Assembly: GCA_946800325.1 (NCBI GenBank)
Contig: OX326961.1
Span: forward strand, 11,282,215 to 11,346,214
Origin: Luzula sylvatica
Taxonomy: Eukaryota; Streptophyta; Magnoliopsida; Poales; Juncaceae
Direction of reading: 5' to 3'
DNA length: 64,000 bases
In this document: positions 36,562 through 49,249 of the stretch, in pieces
Numbering within the stretch: position 1 is the first letter of the stretch
Layout of the letters: each line of letters begins with the position of its first letter
Program-made: the position numbers and the translations under genes
Notes under the pieces: model-generated
What the model saw: the letters and a program-made list of their open reading frames with translations, nothing else
Told to the model about the DNA's origin: nothing
The model's database searches: none

Positions 36562-36975
36562 CATTTATTTAGTTATTTAGTTAGATAGTTAGTTCTTTAG
36601 TTAGTTAGCTAGTAGTTAGTTAGGTAGTTATTTAGTAAGTTAGTTAGTGGGTTTGCTGGAAGGTTGGTTGGTAGTTACTTAGTTAGTTAGCTACTTAGCT
36701 AGTATTTAGTTAGTTACTTATGTAGTTAATTAGTAAGTTAGTTAGTTAGTTAGTTAGTTAGTGGGTATGTAGTTAGTTGGTTGGTTAGTAAGTTATTTAC
36801 TTAGTTAGTTACTTAGTTAGTTAATATGTATGTAGAAAGGTAGTTAGTTAGTTAGTTTGCTAGTAGTTAGTTAGTTAGTTAGTTTGTTAATTAGTTAGTT
36901 AGTTAGTGAGTTAGTAAATTAGTTAGGTAGTGGGTATATGTAGGAAATTAGCTAGTTAGTTAGTCAGTTAGATAA

Positions 36976-37013
<38 letters not shown>

Positions 37014-37247
37014 GGTTAGGTAGTTAGTTAATATGTATATAAGAAGGTTGCTAGTTAGTTAAGTTAAATAAAAAGGCAAAGAGTTAGTTAGATAGTTAGG
37101 TAGTTAGTTAGTTAGTGGGTATATAGGATGGTAGTTAGTTAGTTAGTCGGTTAGTTAGTTAGCTAGAAGTTAGTTAGTTAGCTAGTTAGTTAGTTAGTTA
37201 GACAGTTTGTGGGTATGTAGGAAGGTAGTTAGTTAGTTGATTAGTTA

Positions 37248-37252
37248 ATAAG
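37248..37252. other. Preserved empty site of the second gypsy insertion
   Basis: GTTGATTAGTTAATAAGTTA reads straight through the point where the element sits in the other repeat copy (29190 and 34812). Single ATAAG here. Confidence 0.88.
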
Positions 37253-37457
37253 TTAGTTAGTTAGTTAATTAATTAGTTTGTTAGTTAGTTAGCTAGTAGT
37301 TAGTCAGTTAGTTAGTTAATTAGTTAGTTAATTGGTTAGCTAGTTAGTTAGTGATCTAGTAGTCAGTTAGTTAGTTAGTTAGTTAGTTAGTTAGCTAGCT
37401 AGTAGTCAGTTAGTTAGTTAGATAGTTATTTAGTTAGTTAGATTGTTTGTTAATTTG

Positions 37458-37493
<36 letters not shown>

Positions 37494-37588
37494 ATATGTA
37501 TAAAAGAAGGAAGATTTTATTTATTTAGATAATTAGTTAATTAGTTGGTTCGTTAGTTAGTTTGTTAGTTAGTTAGTTTGTTATTTAG

Positions 37589-37633
<45 letters not shown>

Positions 37634-37684
37634 GACTAGTGAGTTATTTAGTTAGTTAGTTAGTCAGTTCGCCAGTAGTCAGTG

Positions 37685-37717
<33 letters not shown>

Positions 37718-38356
37718 TTGGGTATGTATGACGGTAGTTAGTTAGTTAGTTACTAGGTATGTTTGAAGGTAGTTAGTTAGTTATTTAGTTAATTAGTTAG
37801 TTAGTTAGTTAGCTAGTAGTTTGTTAGTTATTAAGTTATTTAGTTAGTTAGTTAGTTATTTAGTAAGTTAGTAAGTTAGTTAGTTAGTTAGCCAGTAGTT
37901 AGTTAGTCAGATGGTCAGTTAGTTTATATGTTAGATAATTAGATAGTTAATTAGTTCATTTGTTAGTTAGTTAGTTAGTTAGTGGGTATGCATGAAGGTA
38001 GTTAGTTCGTTAGTTCGTTAGTTCGTTAGTTAGTTAGTTAGTTAGTTAGTTAGCTAGCTAGCTAGTTAGCTAGTCATTAGTTAGTTAGTTAGTTAGTTAG
38101 TGGGTATGTAGTTAGTTAGTTTGTTAGTTTGTTGGTCAGTTAGTTAGTTATTTGGCTAGTTAATTAGTCAGTTTGGTAATCAGTTAGTCAGTTAGCTAGT
38201 AGTTAGTTAGTTCATTAGTTAGTTAGATAGTTCATTAGTTATTAGCTAGTTGTTAGTTAGTTAGTTAAATAGTTAGTTAATTAGTTTGTTAATTAGTTTG
38301 TTAGTTAGTTAGTTAGATAGTGGGTATGTAGGAAGGTAGTTAGTTAGTTAGTTGGC

Positions 38357-38388
<32 letters not shown>

Positions 38389-38405
38389 GGGTATGTCGAA
38401 GGTAC

Positions 38406-38449
<44 letters not shown>

Positions 38450-39302
38450 CTGATTTTTCCGTTATTTAGTTAGTTAGTTAGTTAGTTAGCTAGTAGTTAC
38501 TTCGTAAGTTAGTTAGTTAGTGGGTATGTAAGAAGGTACTTAGTTAGTTAGTTAATTAGTTAGTCAGTTAGTTAGTTAATAGGTATGTAGGAAGATAGTT
38601 AGTTAGTTAGTTAGTTGGTTAGTTAGTTAGTTAGTGGGTTTGTAGGAAGGTAGTTAGTTAATTAGTTAGCTAATTATTTAGTTAGTTAGTTAGTTAGTTA
38701 ATAGGTATGTATGACGGTAGTTATTTAATTAGTTTGTTAATTAATTAGTTAGCTATTACTTAGTTAGTTAGTTAGTTAGTTAGTGAGCTTGTAGTTAATT
38801 AGTTAATAAGTTAGTCAGTTAATCAGTTAGTTAGTTAGTTAGTTAGTAAGTTATTTAGTTAGTTAGTTAGTTAGTTAGTTAGTGATCTAGTAGTTAGTTA
38901 GTAAGTCAGTTAGTTAGTTAGTTATTTAGTTAGTTAGCTATTAGTCAGTTAGTTAGTTAATTATTTATTTAGTTAGTTAGTTTATATACTTAGTGGGTAT
39001 GCAGGAAGGTAGTTAGTTAGTTAGTTAGTTAGCTAGTAGTTAGTTAGTTAATTATGTAGTTAATTAGTTAGTTAATTAGTGAGTTAGTTAGTTAGGGGGT
39101 ATGTAGTTAGTTGGTTAGAAAGTAAGTTAGTTATCTAGTAGTTAGTTAGTTAGTTAGTAAATAGGTATGTAGAAAGGTAGGTAGGTAGTTAGTTAGTTCG
39201 CTAGTAGTTAATTAGTTAGTTAGTTAGTTTGTTTGTTTGTTTGTCAGTTAGTTAATATGTATATTAGAAGGTAGGTAGTTAGTTGGTTAAATAAAAAGTT
39301 AA

Positions 39303-39354
<52 letters not shown>

Positions 39355-39925
39355 CTAGTGGTATAGTTAGTTAATTAGTCAATTAATTAGTTTGTTAGTT
39401 AGTTAGTTATATAGTGGGTATGTAGGAAGGTAGTTAGTTAGTTAGTTGGCTAGTTAGTTAGTTAGTTAGTTAGTTAGTGGGTATGTACGAAGGTACTTAG
39501 TCAGTTAGTTAGTTAATTAGTTAGTTAGTTAGTAAGTTAGTTAGGTTGTTAGTTAATTAGTTAGTTTCTTAGTTAATATGTATGTAAGAAGGGAGTTAGT
39601 TAGATAGTTAGATAGTTAGTTAATTAGTTAGTTAGTTAGTTAGTTATCTAGTAGTTAGTTAATTAGTTAGTTAGTTAATAGGTATGTTGGAAGGTTGTTA
39701 GTTAGTCGGTTAGTTAGATAGTAGTAAGTAAGCTAGTTAGTTAGTTAGTTAATTAGTTAGTTAGTTAGTAAGTAAATTAATTAGTCATTGGGTATGTAGG
39801 AAGGTTGGTAGGTAGCTAGTTAGTTAGTTAATTAGTTAGTTTGTTACTTAGTTAGTTAGTTAGTTAATATGTATATAAGAAGGAAGTTAGTTAGTTAAAT
39901 TGTTAGTTAGTTAGTCAGTTATCTA

Positions 39926-39958
<33 letters not shown>

Positions 39959-40479
39959 CAATTAGTTAGTTATTTAGTTAGTTAGTTAGTCAGCTAGTAG
40001 TTAGTTATTTAGTTAGTTAGATATTGGGTATGCAGGAAGGTGGGTAGTTAGTTAGTTAGTTAGTTAGCTACTTAGCTATTAGTCAATTAGTTAGTTATGT
40101 GGTCAATAAGTTAGTTAATTAGTTAGTTAGTGAGTGGGTATGTAGTTAGTTGGTTAGTTAGTAAGCTAGTTAGTTATCTAGTAGTTAGTTAGTTAGTTAA
40201 TTAGTTAGTTAGTAAGTTAATATGTATGTAGAAAGGTAGTTAGTTAGTTACTTAGTTAGTTAGTCTGTTAATAGTTAGTTAGTTAGTTAATTAGTTAGTT
40301 AGTTAGTGAGTGAGTTAGTAAATATGTTAGCTAGTGGGTATATGTAGGAAGGTAGCCGGTTAGTTAGTCAGTTAGCTAATTAGATAGTTAGTTAGTTAGT
40401 TAGCTAGTTAATTGGTTAGTTAGTTAGTTAATATGTATATAAGAAGGTTGTTAGTTAGTTAAGTTAAATAAAAAGGTAA

Positions 40480-40510
<31 letters not shown>

Positions 40511-41644
40511 ATTAGTTAGTTAAGTTAAATAAAAAGGTAAATAGTTAGTTAGTTAGTTAGTAAGTTAATTAGTTAGTTAGTTAGTAAGTTAGTTAATTAG
40601 TTAGTTAGTTAGTTAGTTTGTTAGATAGTAGTTAGTTAGTCAGATAGTTAGTTAATTAGTTAGATAATTAGTTAGTCAATTAGTTCGTTAGTTAGTTAGT
40701 TTGTTAGTGGGTATGCATGAAGGTATGTAGTTAGTTAGTTAGTTAGCTAGCCAGCTAGTTATATAGTAGCTAGTTAGTTAGTTAGTTAGTTATTTAATTA
40801 GTTAGTTCATTTGTTAGTTAGCTAGTTAGTTAGTGGGTATGTAGTTAGTTAGTTTGTTAGTTAGTTATTTGGCTAGTTAGTTAGTTAGTTAGTTAATCAG
40901 TTAGTTAGCTAGTTAGTTAGTTAGTTAATTAGTTAGTTAGTTAGTTAATTAGTTAGTTAGCTTGTAGTTAGTTAGTTAGTTAAATAGTTAGTCCATTAGT
41001 TTGTTAATTAGTTCGCTAGTTAGTTAGATAGTGGGTATGTAGGTAGGTAGGTAGTTAGTTAGTTGGCTAGTTAGTTAGTTAGTTTGTTAGTTAGTTAGTG
41101 GGTATGTACGAAGGTACTTTGTTAGTTAGTTAGTTAGTTTGTTAGTTAGTTAGTTATTTAGTTATGTTGTTAGTTAATTAGTTTGTGTGTTTGTTAATTA
41201 GTTAATATTTATGTAAGAAGGTAGTTAGTTATATAGTTAGATAGTTAGTTAATTAGTTAGTTAGTTAGTTATCTAGCAGTTATTTAGTTAGTTAGTTAGT
41301 TAGTTAATAGGTATGTTGGAAGGTAGTTAGTCGGTTAATTAGCTAGTAGTAAGTTTTAATTATATAGTTAGTTAGTTAGTAAATTAATTAGTTAGTGGTT
41401 ATGTAGGAAGGTAGCTACCAAGTTAGTTAGTTAGTTAATTAGTTAGTTAATTAGTTAGTTAGTTAGTTAGTTAGTTAATATGTATATAAGAAGGAAGTTA
41501 GTTCGTTAAATAGTTAGTTAGATAGTTAGTTATCTATTTGTTAGTTAGTTGGTTAGTTACTTAGTTAGTTAATAGTTATGTTTGAAGGTAGTTAGTTAGT
41601 TAATTAGTTAGTAAGTTAGTTAGTTAGTTAATAGGTATGTAGGA

Positions 41645-41687
<43 letters not shown>

Positions 41688-43619
41688 GAGTAAGTTAGTT
41701 AGTTAATTAGTTAGCTAGTTAGTTAGTTAGTTTGTTAGTTAGTCAGTCAGTTAGTTAGTTACGTTGTTAGTTAATTAGCTAGTTAGTTAGTTAGTTAGTT
41801 AGTTAATATTTATGTAAGAAGGTAGTTAGTTAGATAGTTAGATAGTTAGTTAATTAGTTAGTTAGTTAGTCAGTTATCTAGTAGTTAGTTAGTTAGTTAG
41901 TAGTCGGGTAGTTAGTTAGTGAATAGGTATGTTGGAAGGAAGTTAGTTAGTCGGTTAGTTAGTTAGTTGTAAGTTATCTAGTCAGTTAGTTAATTAGTTA
42001 GTTAGTTAGTTAGTTAGTAAATTAATTAGTCAGTGGGTATGTAGGAACGTAGGTAGTTAGTTAGTTAGTTAGTTAATTAGTTTGTTAGTTAGTTAGTTTG
42101 TTAATAGGTATGTAGGAAAATTGTTAGTTAGTTAGTTAGTTAGTTACTTAATTAGTTAGTTGTTTAGATAGTGGGTTTGTACGAAGGTAGTTAGTTAATG
42201 AGTAAGTTAGGTAGTTAGATAATTAGTTAGTAAATAGGTATGTATGAAGGTAGTTAGTTAGTAAGTTAGTTAATTTGTTAGTTAGTTAGTTAGCTAGTGG
42301 TTAATTAGTTAGTTAGTTAGTTAGTTAGCTAGTTAGTTAGTTACATAGTTAGTTAGTGAGCTAGTAGTTAGTTAGTTAGTATGTTAGTTTGTTAATCAGT
42401 TAATTAGTATGTTAGTTAGCTAGTAGTTAGTTAGTTAATTAGTTAGTTATTTAGTTAGTTAGTTAGTTAGTTAAACAGTTAGCTAATTAGTTAGTTACTT
42501 AGTTAGTTAGTTAGTTAGTGGGTATGTAGTTAGTTAGTTAGTAAGTTAGTTAGTAAGTTATTTAGTTAGTTAGTTATTTGGCTAGTTAATTAGTTAGTTA
42601 GTTAGTTATTTGGCTAGTTAGTTAGTTAGTTAGTTAGTTAATTAGTTAGTTAGTTTGTTAGTTTGATAGCTAGTAGTTAGTTAGTCAGTTAGTTAGTTGG
42701 TCAGATAGTTAGTTAGTTAATTAGTTAGATAATTAGTTAGTTAATTAGTTCGTTAGTTAGTTAGTTAGTGGGTATGCGTGAAGGTAGTTAGTTAGTTAGT
42801 TAGTTAGTTCGCTAGCTAGCTAGGTAGTTAGTCATTAGTTAGTTAGTGGTTTGTTATTTGGCTAGTCATTAGTTAGTTAGGTAGTTAGTTAGTTAGTTAG
42901 TGGTTTTTTAATTAGTTAGTTAGCTATTACTTAGTTAGTTAGTTAGTTAGTTACTTAGTTACTTAGTTAGTTAGTGAGCTTGTAGTTAATTAGTTAACAA
43001 GTTAGTTAGTTAATCAGTTAGTTACTTAGTTAGCTAGTAGTTAGTTAATTAGTTATTTAGTTAGTTAGTTAGTTAGTTCGTTAGTAATCTAGTAGTTAGT
43101 TAGTAAGTCAGTTAGCTAGTTAGTTAGTTAGTTACCTATTAGTCAGTTAGTTGGTTAGTTATTTAGTTAGTTAGGTCGTTAGTTAGTTAATATGTATGTA
43201 AGAATGAAGTTAATTATTTAGTTAGATAGTCAGTTAGTCAGTAAGTTAGTCAGTTAGTAAGTTATCTAGTAGTTAGTCAACTAGTTAGTTAGTTAGTCAA
43301 CTAGTTAGTTAGTTAGTTAGTTAGTTAGCTAGTAGTTAGCTAGTAGTTAGTTATTGAGTTAGCTAGTTAGTTAATTATTTAGTGGGTATGTAGGAAGGTA
43401 GTTAGTTAGTTAGTTAGTTAATAAGTTAGTTATTTAGTTAGTTAGTTGGTTAGTTAGTTAGTCAGTTAGTTACTTAGTTAGATAGTTGGTTAGCTAGTAG
43501 TCAATTAGGTAGTTATTTAATTAGTTAGTTTATATGTATGTAGAAGGAAGTTAGTTAGTTAAATAGTTAGTTAGTTAGTTAGCTAGTTAGTTATCAATTA
43601 GGTAGTTAGTTAATTAGAT

Positions 43620-43624
43620 AGTTA
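43620..43624. repeat. Target-site duplication AGTTA (left, copia)
   Basis: Pairs with AGTTA at 53638-53642. The empty site occurs at 55825-55829 (GTTAGTTATTCAATTAATTA). Confidence 0.88.
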
Positions 43625-44660
43625 TGAAGGAAATACAGTTTCAGGATCAACCGTAAAAGTGTACACGTGGATGAACGAATGTAAGCGTACATTTGTGGCC
43701 ATAACTGTCAGTGGGAAAATCCGATTTGAATGGTTCAAATTGGGTTAGATAGATAATTGGATTATCTATAACCTTCATGTAGAAATATATTTCATATGAA
43801 CGAAGTATCAGTGTCGTTTATGTGAAATACCGAAAGGGTGCAACAGTATGACATACAGTTAGTAAACCCGTGATAACGTTTGCATACGAACTCCAATTGG
43901 GCTGAGCCAAATTGGGTTGTGTAGATAATAAGATTATCTACAACTTTCATGTTGGGTGATTTTCTGTCAGAGAAATTTATCAATTTCGTCTGGACAGAAT
44001 ACTGACCAGGTTCATGCAGTATTCTGTGTGAAAGGATGTATATTGGATATACATGCGTTTTGGCTAATCCTGATCCTATTAGAAATAAATAGGATACTTT
44101 CTCTCTCCTCACTATGCAATTCTACAGAATTATTCTGCCTAATACACAACAGAAAAAGAGCAAATTCAGATTTGATCTTTCGTGAGTTAAAAGGTGCGAA
44201 GAGAGAGAAATCGAGAAAAAGAGTTTCTCGAGGAATAGAGAATCGATTAGATCGAGCAAGTTCGCCGGTGCATCGTCTAGGCAGGTGCATCCGCGACCGA
44301 CGTCTTACGAATCACCGTGGATACAAGTAGAGGAGTGACGTTTGTGACTCTTCGATTGTGATCGACTCGAGTAAGAAAGACGGTGGAAACGCTTGGACAC
44401 ACGAGGACGAAGTCGAGTGAACCGGCGTAGCAAACGATTGGTGAAGGACGCGTGGTATGGGACGCGCGGATTGTCACCAACGTGACAGGAAATAGAAGGC
44501 GGCGATCAACCCTTCGTGTGCCAACAATTTGGCACTGGTATAGATCTATCCTTCTATTCGCATCGTACCCTCGAAGTCGTGGCGTGATCTCGGGAATCGG
44601 GGAATCGGACCGGGCCTTCATTCCGCTGCGCGGGCCCGGGGTCGAGGATATTCCCCTACA
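43625..44660 (+). mobile_element. 5' LTR of copia element
   Basis: TGAAGGAAATACAG to CCCCTACA. It contains one pair of related units (43701-43870 and 43871-44070), each with a short hairpin of the form AGATAAT-3 bases-ATTATCT. The right half is GC-richer and ends in GCGCGGGCCCGGGG. Frames inside it are not genes: the same frames recur in the 3' LTR. Confidence 0.93.
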
Positions 44661-44661
44661 G

Positions 44662-44674
44662 TGGTATCAAAGCG
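44662..44674 (+). other. Primer-binding site of copia element
   Basis: TGGTATCAAAGCG, one base after the LTR. It is the usual plant copia site TGGTATCAGAGC complementary to initiator tRNA-Met, with one G to A change. Confidence 0.88.
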
Positions 44675-44950
44675 ATCGCCATCGATTCGAGGGTCGAATC
44701 ATAGTCGTATATTCGATATACGCACGGGTTATCAAAGTTCGTACCCGTTTGCATGATGATAGATATAGAGATTCCAATTTCGTTCAAAATCACAAGTAGA
44801 ATTCACTAGAGATCGATCAAAAATTGATTGAGAGTATCTAGGAATGATCGTGAAAAGGTTTCATGATTGATCGTTTTGGAAACGAGCGAAAACGGAAGAA
44901 ACGGCAAAATCTGCAGAAAATTAGAATACGAAACAGTGAGTAAAACTAAG
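44675..44950 (+). other. Copia leader, first part
   Basis: Non-coding leader between the primer-binding site and the tandem units. I recognise nothing in it. The 60-codon minus frame at 44806-44988 is not supported. Confidence 0.5.
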
Positions 44951-45700
44951 ATAATTTTCAGTGGGAAACTCCAAATTGATTGGATCAAATTGGAGTAGTT
45001 AGATAATGAGATTATCTATGCCTTTGATACAGAAAGTTGTTTCATTTGAACGAATTATCAGTGTCGTTTTTATGGAATACTGAAAGGGTGCGACTGTTTG
45101 ACATACAGAGACTAAAACGTCCGTATACTTCGCATCGAAACTCCAATGGAATTCAATCCAATTGGGTTAGTTAGATAGTAAGATTATCTAGAACTTTCGT
45201 TCACGTTCAAAGTCGGTTGGAACAATTTAATAGTTTCGTTTCAACAGAATACTGAAAAGGTGTCTGTAGTTTTCTGGTTGAAAAGGTGTCTATTGGATAT
45301 ACTTACCTTTTCATTTGTCCGTATTTTACTAAAACTGGTATAACTTTCAGTAGGAAACTCCGATTTCAATGGTTCAAATTGTCTTAGGTAGATAATGAGA
45401 TTATCTAGAACTTTCATGTTGTAATATATTTCATTTAGGCGAAGTATCAGTGTCGTTCTAATGAAATACCGAAAGGGTGCGACAGTTTGACATAAAGTCA
45501 GTAAAACGGCCGTAACTATCGGATCCGAACTCCAATTGGGCTGGGCCAAATTGGATTGGAAATATAATAAGATTATCTACAACTGTCTTGTTAGTTGATT
45601 TTAGAGGAATTTACCATTTTCGTTCTGACAGATTACTGAAAGGGTATATGCAGTGTTCTGTTTGAAAAGGTGTATATGAGATATACATTCCTTTAGGCCT
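44951..45700 (+). repeat. Two tandem LTR-derived dimers in copia leader
   Basis: Two diverged copies (44951-45340 and 45341-45700) of the same dimer that lies in the LTR at 43701-44070. Each half has the order CAGTGGGAAA or AACTCCAATTGG, AAATTGG-like, hairpin TAGATAATGAGATTATCTA, TTTCRT..., GTGTCGTT or ACAGAATACTGA, GAAAGGGTG. The 102-codon minus frame at 45241-45549 is a shadow of this repeat. Confidence 0.8.
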
Positions 45701-47099
45701 ATATTTATCTCTAATCAATTAATTCTATCATACTAGCATATTAGATAATTAATTATTTAGAATAATTAGTCTCCCTAAAAAAATCATATGCATATTGAAA
45801 ATCTTGTGATAGTGATATAATATGATTGTGTCACGAATTTAGAAACATGCAATGGCATGATCCGTCATAATATTTAAGTCATGGAAATGCCTTTCATATC
45901 CACAACCACCGAGTTTGGTGATTACGTTTCACGTGGGTTCAGGCTAAAGTCGGGCACGTGATATTGTAACCATCGAAAGGGTGGCAAGCGTTAAATCGGG
46001 ACTTGTGAGGCACAGGCTAAAGTCGACTCACTAGTAGCTTATTTGAACGATACGTTGGAGATGGTTGTGACTTAACCGTCCAGGCCAATCAGATTGGAGT
46101 TCGGGGCATAGATAGGATGCACACATGGAACTGGGATTGTATGGGATACGATCCATCACCGAAATCCTATAAAGGTTCAAGAGTCGTATTGGATACGATT
46201 GGATATAATCCTACCTAAATAACGGGATCCCACCCGATAGGCTAAAGTCACTTGTGGGAGGAACGGAAATATGGGTCTTGAGTGTTATGGACATGGAGTC
46301 CCGTATCGGTATGAGGGTTATCGATTCGATAAAAATAACACATTCATATAATTATCATATAAGCATATAGATTAAGTACGCACGGTTAGGACTTAATCTT
46401 CATCATCCGTTTAGAATTATGTTTTCAAGCAACACCAAATATATCGATGAGATCGATATGATAGATGGCTTTTGGGCCGGAATTACCGTCATTAACCATG
46501 ATAGTCAAAGAATAGTTCTTAGACTTAAAGGAACGTGTTGCACACGGAAATGGTAGATTCGGGGCTCGAGGCATTGGCTTTAGAGAAAGCCGGGTTTGAT
46601 AAACTTTAAGAAGGAATCGAACGATATTACATGCCTTGTGGTGGCATGTATAGACGCATATTCTCAAAATTGTTTTGAGAATTCGGGTGTATATGAAAGT
46701 AAAACACAGCGCTCATGAAATAGTTTCAAGAGCTAGAGCGCGTTGAATGATTCAATGCGGCTCAAAGAGTAGGTTAATTTTGAGACGCCTTATGGGTCTT
46801 GGATTAACACTCGTGTGTTGATGGTACGAGATTTGATTGTCGTGACCGAATATCATATGCATTCGATAGATAAGTCGATCCCGAAATTGCATGAGATGCG
46901 ATTTAAATTTGAATTGGAGATGCTCGGAGTATCCGAGGAATCCAATGCATATAGATGCGCGGATGTCCTTGTAATTCAAAAGCGGGATCGAAAGAAATGT
47001 ATGTCTAAGGGTATTTTGGAAAAATATTTTCAAAAATGGAGAGTTCGGAGAAATAGTTGTCCAAACTTATGACTCAAAGAATGGTGAAATCCGAGGAGG
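45701..47099 (+). pseudogene. Copia leader/gag region, unreadable
   Basis: Where gag should lie, I find no frame and no convincing gag block or CCHC knuckle. The stretch has AGGCTAAAGTC three times (45941, 46014 and about 46239). Short frames such as 46752-47033 and 46815-47072 overlap each other and show no known motif. Either gag has decayed beyond recognition by eye, or it was replaced by non-coding sequence. Confidence 0.4.
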
Positions 47100-48030
47100 A
47101 TTAAACCAAGAGGTTGATTGCTTCTTTTGGCATTGCCGTCTTGGCCATATAAACGAGATTCGCGTATCTAGATTCCATATGATGGATTGCTAGAATCATT
47201 CGAATTAGATTCGATTGATTAATGCGATACTTACTTATTAGGCAAGACGACAAAGGGCATCATTCTACAATGGTTGGAGAAAGATCCAACGAATTATTGG
47301 AACTTACATTCACATGTAGATGATCCGATAAGTTCCGAGGCAAGAGGAGGCTATCAGTATTTTGTTATGTTTATGGACGGTTAAAGTAGATATGGAAATA
47401 TCTATTTAATGCGTGCCGAAACGGAGACTTTTGAAAGGTTCAAAGAGTTTCAAAAACGAAATACGAAATCAACTAAGCAAGAAAATCAAAACTTTTCGAT
47501 AGGATCGAGAAGGCGAGTATTTGAGCTAAACCTTTCGATAGGATCGAAGAGGCGATATTTGAGTTATGAATATTGATGATCATTTATGATTGTGAATTCG
47601 TTTCACGATTGTCTTCATTTGGAACATTGAGATGTGTCCGAAAAGAGGAAATGAACGCATGTTGGACATGGTTCGATAAATGATAAGTCAATAGGATTTC
47701 CCAAAAATATTTTGGGAATATGCCCTTGAGACAGCGGCACTAATGAATGGTTGCATATAAGATATGGACCATAAACCTTCTAATCGGTACAAAAGACGCC
47801 ATATGAGATATGGATCGGAATGGTTCCGAAGTTGTCACTTGTACAGATTTGAGGATCTCAGTGTATTTCGAAATTTTTTTCGGTTAAACTCAATCCCAAA
47901 TCTGAAAATTGTTCGTGTATCCTTAAGGAAACTAAAGGGTATTAGTTCTAACGTCCCGACGAAAATGAGATTTTCGTGGCTCGAAGAGATGCCTTCTTGG
48001 AGGAGGACTAGATGCGCACAAGTTTGGAAC
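47100..48030 (+). pseudogene. Decayed copia integrase
   Basis: Reading across frames gives the ordered landmarks of a copia integrase. Pre-integrase zinc block FWHCRLGHINE at about 47125-47157. CDTYLLGK at 47223-47246, where the last zinc Cys is Tyr. HVDDPISSEARGGYQYF from 47313, keeping the first catalytic Asp. MFMDG, a stop, then SRYG, with the second Asp region damaged. KKIKTFR, a stop, then DREGEYLS at about 47479-47520, keeping the catalytic Glu. FWEYALETAAL near 47718. ETKGY, stop, F ... DENEIFVARRDAFLEED up to about 48009. There are many stops and frameshifts. The 139-codon frame at 47764-48183 is in the wrong frame and meaningless. Confidence 0.85.
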
Positions 48031-48179
48031 TTGGTGCCATTTATCTCTATGCGGGTTAGTGGGAGTAGAATAAATCTCGAAAGAGTTCGAGATTTGAAAA
48101 TGAACATTGTACCGATGAAAGTTGACATGGCTTCATCAAGAGTCGATGAACGCAAGTCGAACACACAAAGGAATTTTTC

Positions 48180-49140
48180 GTAGATCAAGTAGGCTATATC
48201 ATAAGCCGGTAAATACGGATTTATCGTGGCTAATGATGATAGATCGAAATCATATGATGATTCGATATCCTACAAGGATGCTATGAAAAGTTGATTCCAC
48301 ATGACATGGTGTCATGAAATCTGAGATTCGATCCATGTGAATTATCAAGTTTAGAACTTGATTTCATTACTTTCTGGGTTAGACCCGTGAAATGTGAGTG
48401 GGTTTTTCAAGATGAAGAACCGACATGGATAGGAATACGCATATATGTAAAGCGAGGCTTTTTGCGAAGAGTTTCATGCAATTCATAGTCGGACTATGAA
48501 GAAACGTTTTCGCTTGTTGCCATGCTTTCCCATTCTCGAAATTCTGCTTGCCATGGTCGCGTATTATGACCATGTGATGTGGCAAAATGGATGTCAAAAC
48601 CGAATTTCTTGACAGAAATTTTATGAAAGGATGTGTACTTGACACAACCTTACGGTTTTGTCGATTCATAAGAATCGGGGATAAGATATGCACGCTTTAA
48701 CGATCCATATGATAGATTAGAGAAAGCTTCTCGGAATTGGAATATTCGTTTTGACAAAATTATAAACTGTTATAAAATTGTCGAAACGAATGGAAACTTT
48801 GTGTACACATGAAGGTTAGTGGGAGCTGCGTTATATTTCTTGTAACGACAAAGGATTTAGACGAGACCGCTTATGAATTAAGCGTGAAGATCTATAGGAT
48901 AGGTCTAAGAAGTTCCTCGTTCTATGTTATAGCACATATATCGACATATTGTTGAAAATGGTTTTCAACATGTAAACTCCTTGGAGGAGTTAAATCGAAA
49001 TGTCGAATGGCAGAAATTTTCAACGGCTCGATGTGAGACATCAAGCAGCGCGAAAAGTAATAATATGATGCCTTACATTTGATGTTAGGATCTATTATAT
49101 CTGTCATGATATGTATATGGCTATCTGTCATACAAATATA
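48180..49140 (+). pseudogene. Decayed copia reverse transcriptase, YVDD lost
   Basis: Landmarks in order: YKDAMKS (about 48271), VKCEWVFQ (48387-48410), YEETFSLVAM (about 48496), MDVKTEF (48587-48607, the first catalytic Asp region), CVIFLV directly followed by KDLDETAYELSVKIYR near 48830-48897, then DRSKKFLVLCYSTYIDILLK at about 48898. Normally FLV is followed by LYVDD and about 30 more residues, so the catalytic YVDD box has been removed by a deletion near 48843. Several stops and frameshifts occur in addition. The enzyme cannot be made. Confidence 0.82.
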
Positions 49141-49249
49141 GCGTCTAGTTCACCGTCAATAAAATTCATGGGAATCACATGAGTTTGAATGTAATTCGAT
49201 TACATGAGACTAACTCTTGTGAATGTATCATGGTTATACAAATATATAC

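Larger units (their letters stand above)
34812..43624 (-). repeat. Satellite block D, (TTAG)n with higher-order units
   Basis: It begins with the right target duplication ATAAG (34812-34816). From 34812 to about 35805 and from 37251 to about 38285 the sequence is duplicated with few changes, and 35806-37252 repeats 27733-29194. With the insertion removed this is one tandem duplication with a period of 2.44 kb. Six-word cassettes occur at about 39415-39887 and 41030-41498. The last part (43277-43624) matches 55403-55829. No gene is present. Confidence 0.96.

Noticed and set aside
43792..44621. Several 90-124-codon frames in the copia 5' LTR, repeated at 52769-53671
   Set aside because: Both strands and several frames are open at once in LTR sequence. 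Conservation is only LTR identity.
47764..48183. 139-codon + frame inside copia pol
   Set aside because: The readable integrase C-terminal motif (DENEIFVARR) lies in a different frame, so this frame is a shadow.
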